A stretch of DNA of 64,000 bases, taken from contig OX621237.1 of the NCBI GenBank assembly GCA_951640165.1, positions 186,001-250,000 on the forward strand, given 5' to 3'. This document shows, in pieces, positions 43,912 to 55,600 of this stretch. The DNA is from Pseudoips prasinana (Eukaryota; Arthropoda; Insecta; Lepidoptera; Nolidae). Numbering within the stretch: the stretch's first letter is position 1; each line of letters starts with the position of its first letter. The notes beneath the pieces are model-generated. The model searched no databases, was not told the DNA's origin, and worked only from the letters and a program-made list of their open reading frames with translations. The position numbers and the translations under genes were made by a program.

Positions 43912-46906
43912 TCCAAATTCGCGTTTATAACGTAATTTCTTCTGTACACTATATTTCAAAATTTTTACTTCGTTGCCTCGCACGAAAGAGGAATGATTAA
44001 CTGTCAAACATATATAGGAAAGATACTGTGGGTATTAAAAAAGAATTGTATTGAATAATTCTCTAAATGCGATGTTGCGTGTAGAATAAAATAAGAATGC
44101 AGCGACGAAAATATAACTACGCACAATTCCACTTTTTCTTAATTTTCCCAAAATATAGGCGTTATTGTTAACTTAAACATTAATTAAAGTAAGAAGCAAC
44201 TTAAAAACAATTCTTACAGTAGATATGATCTTCTTCGTTATGATATATGAATGGCGCCCAACACTTTTGCAGGTGCTGAGTGCGGCGCCGTCCTACTCTC
44301 GCGCAGGGAGACAACGTCGCATCCTTTCAACTTTATTACGAAATAAATAATGTGGATTATCATATTATTATATTTAAATTGTAACTTTCCGTAGCTGAAT
44401 AACAAAATAATATAATAAATTGTTTGTTCATATATAGTATTTTCACCCCGTCATCCCAATGACGTTCACTGTTGGATAGAGGCCTCTATCAATTATTTAC
44501 GTTCTCTACGAATTTCAGAGCTGTTGGTTCCGGCAGAAACTGATTAATTTACTGTAGGTATATACAGATGTAGGTAGGTAGGATATCTGAATAAATCAGT
44601 CTGTGCATGACACTCGTTGTACTCATTCGTGTCCCTCCTATTTATATATCTTTACATGGCGCAGTCGGTTTAATCTCGTAAAAAAAGTGTTTCGCTGACA
44701 AATAAGTTAAATAAACGTGTTGAGCGCTGAGGATTATATGAGGAATTGTAAATAAAGTAACGAAAATGGAATCTATATTGCACCCGCCATCGCAATTTTG
44801 CTTTGAGAAGGACCTAGCAAACGTTACATCAGGAAATCTTAGTGCACAATGGGTGAAGTGAAAAAAGTAATATATTTCAATATTTCTTAGTTGATTACTC
44901 GTAATCAACTAAGTCTCGAATCGGTTGAGCAGTATGTACTCGAATTGAATAGGTTGGCGCGCTCATGTGAATTCCAGGACTTAAGATGATTTAGTCAAGG
45001 ATAGGCTGATTTGTGGTCAACAAGTAAATTCTATGAAGGAGCGGCTGTTGAAAGAGGAAAATTTAACGCTTAAAAAAACTTTGGAAATCTGTATTATAAT
45101 AGAAATGTCAAGAATGCAAGCCGACGATATAAAGTTAGACAAGGACGGAGGACACATTGACGAAGTGAGGGAGCGAGACGGAGGCGCCGAGCGAGCCATG
45201 CACTGGATTCGACGCACACAAGGTGGCTCGCGAATTGTTCGCGAGATCACGCACACCCGGGCATCAAGCGGTCGACGAGCGGCGATGCTTGACTCAAATC
45301 ATAGCGAGAGAACAGCACAGAGATAACAAGAAGGAAGATTGCAGGCCGCGATGGGCAGTAGGCCAGTTTTACGTTCAAATACGATGAAATATCGATATGA
45401 GCAAAACAAGTTTAATGGATTTTTTTATAGTTAAATTTGTTATTGCTGACGTATCTTCTCCTCCGGTTTTAGGAAAAAGGTCGTGTGATGAAATGAATTT
45501 AGTGAAACGTGTTTTGGCAGTAGGTAAATAGTAGCATTGAATGTGAGCACATATTTGATAGGTATTCGGATGTATTTGAAGGGTTAGGCTGTTTGCCATG
45601 CGAGTACACGATTAGGCTGCCCGCAGAAGCCAGACCCGTAGTTCATGCACCACGTAAATTACCTATTGCGCTAAGGGATGACGTGAAGGGTAAATTAGAT
45701 GAGGTGTTGCGTCAAGGAATAATTGCTAAAGTGGAAAGGCCAACAGATTGGGTAAATACCACGGTCATGCCGTGGTGAGGAAATCGAATGGACATATACG
45801 TCTTTGCTTAGATCCGCGAGACCTAAATAAGTATATAATACGGGAGCACTATAGGTTACCTACTTTAGATGAAATTACAGCAAAATTTTCTGGGGCAAAA
45901 TATTTTAGTACGCTTGACTGTAAACATTCGCTTTGGCAACTGAAGTTGAGCAGTGAGTCTACCGTTTTATGTACTTTTAATTCAGCTTTTGGGAGCTTTA
46001 AATTCTTAAGATCGCCATTTGGAACTTCTTCAAGTTCAGAAGTCTTTCATAATAGACTTTATGAATACTTCGATGATATTGAGGTAGTTATACCTACTAT
46101 TTATTGACGATTTACTGTGCTATGGGGAGACAAAGGAAATACATGATAAGCGCCTTCCTCAAGTATTAGACAGGCGCAGGCAAATCAACGTCAAGTTAAA
46201 TAGAGAAAAATGTAAAATTGATTTTTCTGAAATTAAATACCTAAGTCATATAATATCATAGCAAGGTATTCGCCCTGATGATTCACATATTTTACCGATA
46301 AGAAATATGCCTAGACCAGAAGGAGAGAGTTTTTTGGGATTAGTGACATACGTAGGGAATTTTATTCCAAACCTCTCTGAGAAGACACACAAGTTACGCG
46401 AACTTCTTAAAAAAGAAATTGCGTGGCATTGGGAGGACGTCCATGAAAAGGAGTTCCGTCAACTTCAGCATTGTATTACAAACCCGCCAGTTCTACAGTT
46501 TTATAGCCTAGATAAGCCGATAACTATAGCTGTACATTCTAGCAAAAATGGCGGAATGCTTTGCGTCGCGTTCTCTTACGAAAACTGAACAGAATTATGC
46601 ACAGATAGAAAAATAATTGTATGCGTGTGTTTTTGCTTGTGAGCGTTTTTACATGTATATTTATGGCACAACCGATGTAACGGTTGAAACTGATCATAAA
46701 CCGTTGATAAGTATAATAAATAAACCAATTGTAGGAGCGCCGGCCTGGTTACAACGTATGTTAATTAGGTTGCAGCCATATCCTTTTAATTTAGTTTATA
46801 CGCCACGGTAAATTTTTGTACATAGGAGATACGCTTTCACGCGCTGTAGCGCCGAGCTGTAAAGTGTGAGCTGATAAGGAAGATGACTCACAACAATGCC
46901 CAGACG
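43912..46906 (+). mobile_element. Broken Ty3/Gypsy element, unit 2
   Basis: Copy of 31000-33990. The primer-binding-site-like TGGCGCAGTCGG is at 44656-44667. The gag remnant is at about 44946-45180. Pol pieces are at 45593-45778, 45748-46107, 46307-46588 and 46617-46811, with the same frameshifts as unit 1. Confidence 0.75.
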
Positions 46907-46987
46907 ACAGGGCGCAGGTATGTGCGCTCGCCGCGAGTGATACCTACATTAACCGATACTCCGTATAAGGAAATAGAATAAAAAAGT

Positions 46988-47740
46988 TTTTTATTCACGT
47001 AGACTTTAAAAAAGCGCTTGTAAATAGTCAGAACATGTTTGTAGTAATACAGTTATTATTTCTAGTTACTTATTACAGATATTTAGGTACACGGAATGTT
47101 ATAACATTTATACACTTTATTTTATAATGGTAGTGATACTTAGCTAGCCTGTATTAAGTTATTGTCAAGGAGATTATGTTTAGGTTTAATTTATATTTTG
47201 AAATTTATATTTTACTACATATTGTCTGAATTGTTCTGTCTTAAGTTAAGTTAAGTGTTAAGTCTTAAGGTATGAATTCGGTATTATTCGCGCTTTAATG
47301 CTACCACCGGATACAATGCGCCCCAACTGAGAAGACCCAGTGAAACAAACTCAGCAGGTTCATCTACTAGGTACCGGTTTCAACACAGTTGAGACGGTCC
47401 GGCTAAACACGGGGCATGAACACGGGATTTAGTCCACTTGAAGTAATTATTTAGTAGGCAAACACAATATGGTCGATCGGTTGTCTGAATGAATATTAAT
47501 TTAGATTATATTTAGGAAACAAAAGAAAAACATCGAAACAATAACATTATTCATTTAGTGACAGAGTCAATAAATTTAAATTTAGTAAATGTTAGCAATA
47601 ATATTACAGATAGCCACAGAAAGTTCACGTAACTCAACAAATTAGTCATGTCTATATGGCTACAAGATCTCCAGCGACCAATGTGCAGGTAGGTGGTGAG
47701 CGCCAGTTTGTCATCGATGTACTCTTTAGTGGTATAAAAA
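46988..47740 (-). repeat. LINE family A 3' end, unit 2 (uninterrupted)
   Basis: Intact version of the copy split in unit 1. It runs from TTTTTTATTCACGTAGAC through the 3' UTR into the C-terminal codons (AAGATCTCCAGCGACC, GTCATCGATGTACTC). It serves as the empty-site reference for the 5.87-kb insertion. Confidence 0.82.
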
Positions 47741-48443
47741 AAATTGAGCCGTCACGGGACGCCTGGCAGACTGAAACATCGACATTATTTTTTAAAATTA
47801 ATATGTAGAAAAGAACATATTTTGATATGAACTAAATATAGACCAGGGTCGATAATTTTTAAAACCAAAAAAAATAATAGTACGATGAAACCCATCACGT
47901 CTGTAGGACAGAACGTCATATGGTGGATTGTCAAAACGTTTTAAAAAGAAATCGTTTGAAAATATTTCAAACGAAAAAAAAAATCTTTTCTAACAGTCGG
48001 TCTACGGCAGAAATCGGATAGGGTAAGGAGCCTTGTGACCTGATATAGTAACATTGAAGAAAATATATAACCGGTTATCTACAACTTGAGTATATTATTT
48101 ACAATATAAAAGATCCCGAAGACGTCTGGAGTAGCAGAACGTTAACCTACGCGCCCCGCTCGAACGACCGAGGTCATTGACTCGCTCAGCTGATATTCTT
48201 CATACTTTTACAGGCTTAGGACTGTCTTAAATGTTTTGTGCCTAAGTTCTGGGACCTCATTAGATTAAATATAGTAATCTAGCATTTATGACGTATTTAA
48301 AAATGTGGAATCATAATTATTTACAACGATTTAAAAATAAGAAACTGTAATAGTGAATAATTAAACGATTCAAAGATTCTGTTACATACCTAATAATTAA
48401 TCACCTCTGTCTTACACTGATTTAACACTATCACTTTACGCCT

Positions 48444-48716
48444 ACTCAAGTTGTAGATAACTGGTTATATATTTTCTTCACTCTTACTATATCAGGTCAC
48501 AAGGCTCCTTACCCTATCATAGACCGACTGTTAGAAAAGAATTTAGTTTTCGTTTGAAATATTTTCAAACGATTTCTTTTTAAAACGTTTTGACGAACGA
48601 AGGTGTGCAATCCACCATATGACGTTCTGTCCTCCAGACGTCTTCGGGATCTTTTATATTGTAAATAATATACCTACTCAAGTTGTAGATAACCGGTTAT
48701 GTATTTTCTTCACTAT
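48444..48716 (-). repeat. Inverted partner of the foldback segment
   Basis: Reverse complement of the block in 47840-48130: CTCAAGTTGTAGATAAC, AGGTCACAAGGCTCCTTACCC, CGTTTGAAATATTTTCAAACG and CCATATGACGTTCTGTCC. A further inverted piece (CCAGACGTC through CCGGTTATGTATTTTCTTCAC) follows. It retains the GACGAACGAAGGTGTG stretch lost in unit 2's own copy. It lies just outside the duplication. Confidence 0.7.
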
Positions 48717-48909
48717 AGAATTTTTCCTATTGTCTGCCATTTTCTGCCATAAGACCAAATGTGCTCTCCACAGGTTATCTATGCTGATGTCCGATATACT
48801 CAGTGTATGGTTGTACCATATATAGGTTGTATTCGATGTCGACAAAACGTGGTATATGATCATCCCATATACTACGTTATGGTCAATGATGTCAATCAAA
48901 ACCTGTTGT
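48717..48909. other. Short unannotated stretch left of the RTE element
   Basis: AT-rich, without a recognisable gene. It ends with the target site of the RTE insertion. Confidence 0.5.
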
Positions 48910-51900
48910 GACACTCCCATCATCATCATCATCATCATCATCATATCAGCCGAAAGACGTCCACTGCTGGACAAAGGCCTCCCCCAAAGATCTCCACAAT
49001 TGCCGGTCTTGTGCTATTCGCATCCAGCAGTTTCCAGCGACCCGCACAAGATCATCGGTCCATCTTGTACGGGGCCTGCCCACGCTGCGTCTTCCGGTTC
49101 GTGGTCGCCACTCGAGAACCTTTCTGCCCCAACGGCCGTCGGCTCTACGAGCTATGTGCCCTGCCCACTGCCACTTCAGCTTGGCAATTCTTCGGGCTAT
49201 GTCGGTGACTTTGGTTCGCCTGCGGATTCCGGCATTTCTGATGCGATCCCGCAGGGAAACTCCGAGCATAGCCCTCTCTATTGCTCTTTGGGTGACCTTG
49301 AGCCTTCTAATAAGACCCATAGTGAGCGACCACGTCTCTGTTCCGTATGTCATCACTGGCAACACACACTGGTCGAAGACTTTCGACTTGAGACACTGCG
49401 GTATTTTGGACGAGAAGATGTTACGTAGCTTCCCGAACGCTGCCCAGCCGAGTTGGATTCTACAATTGACCTCCTTCTCGAAGTTGGACCTACCTAGTTG
49501 GATGGTCTGTCCTAGGTAAATATAGTTCTCTACAACTTCGAGTGCAGAGTCACCAACTTTTAATGGAGTGGGTGCAACATGGACGTTTGACATGATTTTC
49601 GTCTTATCCATGTTCATTTTCAGACCCACTTGTTGAGAGACTGCTGAGGTCATCGAGCATTGTACCTAGGTCTTCCATGGTCTCAGCCATGACTACGATA
49701 TCATCGGCAAATCGAAGGTGAGTGATGTACTCGCCATTGACATTGATGCCAAAGCCTTGCCAGTCCAGAAGCTTGAAGACGTCTTCCAATGCAGCGGTGA
49801 ACAGTTTCGGAGATATAACATCTCCCTGTCTCACGCCTCGCTGCAAGTGGATAGGTTTCGAGATCTGGTCCTGGAGTCGCACTGACATAGTGGCGTTTTC
49901 ATACAAACACTTTATCACCTCGATATACCGGTAGTCAATTTGGCACCTTATGAGAGACCTCAGCACGGCCCATGTTTCGATAGAATCAAAGGCTTTCTCA
50001 TAGTCCACAAACGCCAAGCACAGTGGCTTGTTATACTCTTCGGTCTTCTGTATAACTTGCCGCAGCGTATGTATGTGGTCTATGGTGCTAAAGCCTTTTC
50101 GGAAACCGGCCTGTTCGGGAGGCTGGAAGTCGTCAAACCTGCGCGCGAGACGGTTCGTAACGACCCTCGAAAACAACTTGTAAACATGGCTCAGCAGTGT
50201 GATGGGTCTATAATTCTTCAATAGGGTTTTGTCGCCCTTTTTGAAGAAGAGCACCACCTCACTTCTGTGCCATGCTTGTGGCGTTTGACCATCTAGTATG
50301 ACGGCCATCTAGTATGACGGAGTTAAATAACTTCTGAAGGGCCCGTAGGATTGGTGTACCACCCGCCTTCAGAAGCTCTGCTGTAACTCCATCATCACCA
50401 GGCGCCTTGTTGTTCTTGAGTTGTTTGAGAGCCATTCTAATCTCGTACAGGCTGACGTCCGGGATGTCTTCGGTGTAATGTCGGGTTAGTCGTGCTCTGG
50501 GATCTGAGGCATGACTTTTGACAGGTGGCTGTGTTGTCGTATATAACTGTGCGTAGAACTTTTCGATCTCTCCCAGCAACTCAGGTTTAGACGTGACGAT
50601 TCTACCATCCTCAGTCTTCAGCTTCGTCAGTTGGCTCTGTCCAACAGACAGAGCTCTTGCGAACACTTTGGAGCCTTTGTTCCGCTCGATGGCCTCTTTA
50701 ATACTAATTGTATTAAATTGCCGCGTGTCGCGAGTCAAAGACTTTGAGATCTGTCTGTTGAGCTGCCGATATCTGGTAGCATCATCTGGGGATGTCAGAA
50801 CCATTTTCCGTCTATCTTCCATAAGTTGCAGGGTAAAGTCAGAGATCTTTTTAGTTCTGTTTGTACGATGGGCCTTGAAGACTTTAGACCCAGCCGTATG
50901 GACAGCTTCTACGAGCCTGTCATAGTATGAGTCCACTTCCTCGCAGTCTGCTAGGCATTCGAAACGGTTTTGCAGTTCGAGCTGAAATGGTTCGGGGTTT
51001 TGGACGTGGATAGGTAAGGGTCGGAGCGTAGACTTTATCAGTCGGGACCTCTGGAGTTTGACATTAAGGTTCAATGAGCCTCTGACCAGTCTGTGATCGC
51101 TCCCGGTTTTAACCGCATTGATCACGGAGACATCATTGAACATCTGTCGTCTCGTCGACAAGATAAAGTCTATCTCATTTTTAGTTTTACCATCGGGGCT
51201 CACCCAGGTCCATTTGCGGTGATCGGGCTTCCTGAAGAAGGAATTCATCATAAAGAGTCCCTCCTTCGCCATGAAGTTGGCCAACATTTGGCCCCGGGGG
51301 TTCCGGTCACCAGTTCCAAATTGCCCCACTCTCAGCTCATTACCGAATCGTTTGCCCAGCTTCGCGTTAAAATCCCCCATGACCACAGTGAAATAGGAGT
51401 TAGAGGTATGTATGGCTCCAGAGCCATCCAGATATGTCCTCATACATTACCTCGACTTCATCGTCGGAGTGTGTCGAAGTGGGTGCGTATACCTGTATAA
51501 CCTTCAACGAATACCGCTTGGTGATTCTGAGTATAAGGTACGCAACCCTCGTCGACACACTCTCGATTTTCACTAGGTTGTTCACGAGGGACTTGTGGAC
51601 TATGAACCCGACACCACCTTGGGATAATTGGTCACCCTCCCAGTAATAGAGCAGGTTTCCGGATTTCAGTATTATCGAGTCCTCCCCCTCTCTTCGGACT
51701 TCAGATAATCCTACAATATCCCAATGTAACCTGCTCAATTCTTCCTCCAGTTCGGTTATCTTCTCGTCGGACCGCAGTGTACGTGTGTTATATGTTGCCA
51801 GGGCCAGAGGTCGTCGGTGTTGGTAACGCGGAATCTGCCGGGGATTCTTAGCACCCCCTGCCCTGCCGTAACCACGGCTGTTACCACGGCTGGGTATAGC

Positions 51901-52147
51901 AGGGCTGCCGGGGACTGGGGGCCACGGTTTGGTTGTGTCCATCATTTGAGGGGATTTGCCATAATCGCCACGCTTGGCAGACGGGTTGGCGATCGCAGTA
52001 AGGTGGACATGGTACTCAGGAGAACGCTGCTGCCCGTTCTCTGGTATGTATTCCCTCGGGACGACTTATACGTCCCCCCACGGGATGAGAGGGGGTGGTG
52101 ATATTCTTAGGCCGTCACCACACAGCAAAGTATCTAGACACTCCCAT
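48910..52147 (-). mobile_element. Full-length RTE-clade LINE with 11-bp target duplication
   Basis: GACACTCCCAT flanks the element at 48910-48920 and 52137-52147. The 3' end (left) is a CAT/ATC trinucleotide tail (48921-48945). The 5' end reads GGTGACGGCCTAAGAATATC on the element strand, as in many lepidopteran RTE copies. The element itself is 48921-52136, 3.2 kb. Confidence 0.9.
48946..51945 (-). pseudogene. RTE endonuclease-reverse transcriptase, three frameshifts
   Basis: Single ORF of an RTE LINE (apurinic-type EN plus RT) in four frame pieces. 51945-51400 starts at ATG and holds LALATYNTRTLRSDEK, VGLSEVRREGED and VIQVYAPTS. 51443-50259 holds VVMGDFNAKLGKR, TKNEIDFILS, GSDHRLV, and the RT start NKAPGDDGVTAELLKAGG. 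50308-49604 holds LLKNYRPITLLSHVYKLFSRV, EQAGFRKGFST, LAFVDYEKAFDSIE, LQRGVRQGDVISPKLF and FADD at 49700-49711. 49653-48946 holds KVGDSALEVVENYIYLG and the C-terminal GHIARRADGRW, GRPRTRWTDDL. The shift at 50289-50320 is explained by an exact 16-bp tandem duplication. The other two are near 51400-51443 and 49604-49653. All catalytic motifs survive. Confidence 0.9.
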
Positions 52148-52383
52148 GTATTGTATATATTATCTGTGACATAATTTATGACCCTTCCATATGTTAGCTA
52201 AACCTTTCGAGAAGGGAAATAATTCAAATACAGAATACAATACAAGAATTTATTCAATTATATCACAAACATACAGCTAAATAATATCCAATAATTCTAC
52301 TAACCTTACTCAGAGACGTCTCGTTCAAAAGTGAAGTGTCGATGGCCGACCGGAACTGACACTAGTTGTGACACTGACATTCG
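52148..52383. other. Stretch between RTE and BEL elements, no gene seen
   Basis: AT-rich with no recognisable motif. It contains GTTGTGACACTGACATTCGGACAG, ending in the BEL target site GACAG. Confidence 0.5.
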
Positions 52384-52388
52384 GACAG

Positions 52389-52612
52389 TGTTATTACTTC
52401 TACTTCGGTATAGGATCACTTCAATAACTCAGCAACTTGATGGTTTTAAAATGTTTATTGGCAATTACAAGAACTATAGTTGATTGATATAATTTAATAT
52501 TGTGCGCAGGCGCCGCGCGTCCTCAGGTTCGGTCAGTGAGCGAGCTACTGTTGAAGCGATGAAAGGGAAGATGCGGCGACACGGCGACGTTGCCGCTATG
52601 TGCGCGTTAACA
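52389..52612 (-). repeat. BEL 3' LTR
   Basis: 224 bp. The end of the pol frame runs into it (stop at 52474), so the last 46 codons or so of integrase are encoded by LTR sequence. Confidence 0.95.
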
Positions 52613-55600
52613 GGCTCCCCGGGTGGAACATTCTGTTCCACATATTCATACAGCAGAGGGCAAAGTCGATTGTAAGCCCTTTTCAGGATTCCAGCAGAGG
52701 TGTTGACATCAAAGACGCGGGTGCAGCCATCGGATCCAGGATACAAGTGTGTGACTCTACCAAGCAGCCAGCGATTGGGTGGAAGTCGGTCATCCTTTAC
52801 GACTACCATGTCTCCGATGCGTAGATGTCTTTCATCACCTTTCTGCCATTTGACACGTTTTTGAAGTTCTGAAATATATTCATGGTAGAATCTTTTCCAA
52901 AAATGACTAGCCAAAACTCGTGTTCTTTCATATCGTGCCAACGATGAAATTGGTTTCCTTTCGTCCAGGTCACCATGTGCAGGCAACATCGTTAGAGTTC
53001 GTCCCAGAAGAAAATGGGAAGGGGTGAGACAAACAAAATCGTTAGGATCGGCCGATAACGGAGTCAGAGGCCTAGAGTTTAAAATTCCTTCAATTTGAAT
53101 TAAAACAGTATTCATTTCTTCGTAGGTTAAATGAGTAAGAGAGAGGGTTCTTTTAAGGAGGAATTTAACCGATTTGACTGATCCTTCAGCTAGACCATTA
53201 AAATGAGGGCTATATGCCGGAATAAATTTAAAATTAATGAATTGATCCGACGCATGCGCACTTATACTATTGCATTTTGATTTGAGAAATTTAGAAAATT
53301 CATTATAAGTTCCGACAAAATTGGTACCATTATCAGAGAAAATGTTGAGAGGTTTCTCTACGAGCTATGAACCGGTTCAGAGCGGCAATAAAGGCCTCTG
53401 TGCTTAACTCAGTCACAAGTTCAATGTGTACCGCTCTAATAGCCAGGCAAACAAATATGCAAATGTATGCTTTAGATAGTTTACTACCTCTACCTTTTCT
53501 GTCGGCAAGAATAATTGGACCTGCATAATCTACAGCTACATTGCTGAACGGATATTCAGCATGAAGACGTTCTTTAGGCAGACTGCTCATGATGGGTTGA
53601 ATGGACTTCCCCGAAAATCTACAACATGTTAGACATTCGTGAGTCACCTTTCTAGCGAGATTTCTCCCTCCAATTGTCCAGTACTTATGACGTGCAATAG
53701 ATAGTAGTAGTTGAGGCCCAGCATGCAAAAGAGTTTTATGGTATTGTCTAAACAATAATAAAGTAATATGATGCGATGAATGTAATATGATAGGGTGCTT
53801 TGTATTGTAATCGTAATTTGAGTTACATAATCGCCCACCCACTCTAATAACATTTTCTTTAGACATAAATGGATTTAGATTACGTAAAGAAGTTTTAATT
53901 TTAAGCTCATTTTTCCCAAGAAGATTGTTATATTCTTTAGAAAATTTATCCATTTGTACAATTTTACATAAAGTTAAATTAGCATATGTTAATTCTTTTA
54001 CTTGTAAATAATGAGAAAGTTTTGTGTTAGGAAATCTACAATTATGAACAAACCGAAGCATGTAAGCGACTACACGTTGTAGTTTACCGTAGTTTGAAAA
54101 TTTTAATACAAAGTTATTGGGTTCTGTGGAAATATTGCAATGTAATTTTATTTCTGGTAAATCTGTAGACATTTTTGTTGGTTGGTTAGGCCAGTGGTTT
54201 TCTGAGAGAGATAAAAATGTAGGACCTGACCACCAAATTTGAGAATCTTTGAGTTGTTTTGCATTACAACCACGGGAGCCAATATCTGCTGGATTTAGGT
54301 TGGTAGGTACATACTTCCAATTTTGGGAATTTGTAGTTTCTGTTATTTCATTAATTCTATTTAATACAAATAATTTAAGGCTTGATTTAGGTGTCCTAAT
54401 CCATCCTAAAACTACCATGGAATCACACCAAAAATAACAATTAGTGATGTTTAATCGTAATGCCTTTTTTACCTTATTAGCAAGTCTCACAGCTAACAAA
54501 GCTCCACAAAGCTCGAGACGAGGTATAGTAATACCTTTTATTGGGGCTACTCGTCCCTTTGCTACAATTAGACGTACTGTGATACTGCCATCAGATGAGA
54601 CAGAACGTAAATAAATACAAGAACTATAAGCTTTCATAGACGCATCACTAAATGCATGAATCTCCACGTAGGAATATGAATCGCACAAAACGTGTCGTGG
54701 AATAATGATTTCTTTTAAAAAAGGTATCGACTTTAGAAATGACAACCACTCCACTTCAATTTCAATTGGCAATTTGTCATCCCATGATATTTTGGAAACC
54801 CACAGCTTCTGCAAAATAAGTTTAGCTTGAAGAATGCAAGGATTAATTAGGCCTAATGGATCAAATAGTTGGCCTATTGTTGATAAAATCGATATTTTAC
54901 TTATTTTATGACCTTCACAAATGAGATTTACAGAGAAATACAAAGTATCTGATTTGCACGACCACCTAAGGCCTAAAGTTTTAGTATTATCAGCATCAAT
55001 AATTTTTAATAAATCATCCTGGTCATCACCTTGTATATTTTGTAAAAGTAGTTGACTATTGGAGCGCCATTTTCTTATACGAAACTGGCCTTGCTTAAAC
55101 TGATGAATAACACCTTGACAAATGCGTAGGAGCTCATTTTTATCATCATGACCACTACAATAATCATCAACATACATATCCATAAGGATGGTTTGGCGTA
55201 CAGAAGGATCTGTACATTCATGTCCTAATTGCGTCAAACATCGTGTTGCTAAGTAAGGAGCGGAAGCTGTACCGTAAGTTACTGTGTTTAGTTTGTAAAG
55301 TTGAATTGCTTGAGAAGAATCAAAGCGCCACAGGATTTGTTGTAAACAGCGCTGTTCTTCAGAAACAGAAACACAGCGGTACATCTTCTCACAATCAGAA
55401 GTAACTGCGTATTTATGTTGCCTAAACCTAATTAATATGTTAATAAGTTCATCTTGAACTATAGGTCCAACATACTGTATGTCATTAAAAGAAACACCTG
55501 TAGATGTGGCTGCTGACCCATCAAAAACAGTGCGTAGTTTTGTAGTAATGTTTGACTCCTTTAATATACCATGATGAGGTAATACATACATATAGTTATC

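Larger units (their letters stand above)
41317..48349. repeat. Tandem duplication unit 2 (about 7.03 kb, without the insertion)
   Basis: Second copy of the block 28403-34772 plus 40641-41316. It keeps the pre-insertion site at about 47681-47693. Private differences include an extra C at 41346-41350, a change near 41588 that creates a stop in the LINE fragment, 4 extra bases in the SINE, and loss of CACACCTTCGTTCG near 47930. Confidence 0.95.

Noticed and set aside
48946..49519. Plus-strand open frames opposite the RTE C-terminus
   Set aside because: Antisense shadows of the RTE frame, which has clear conserved motifs on the minus strand.
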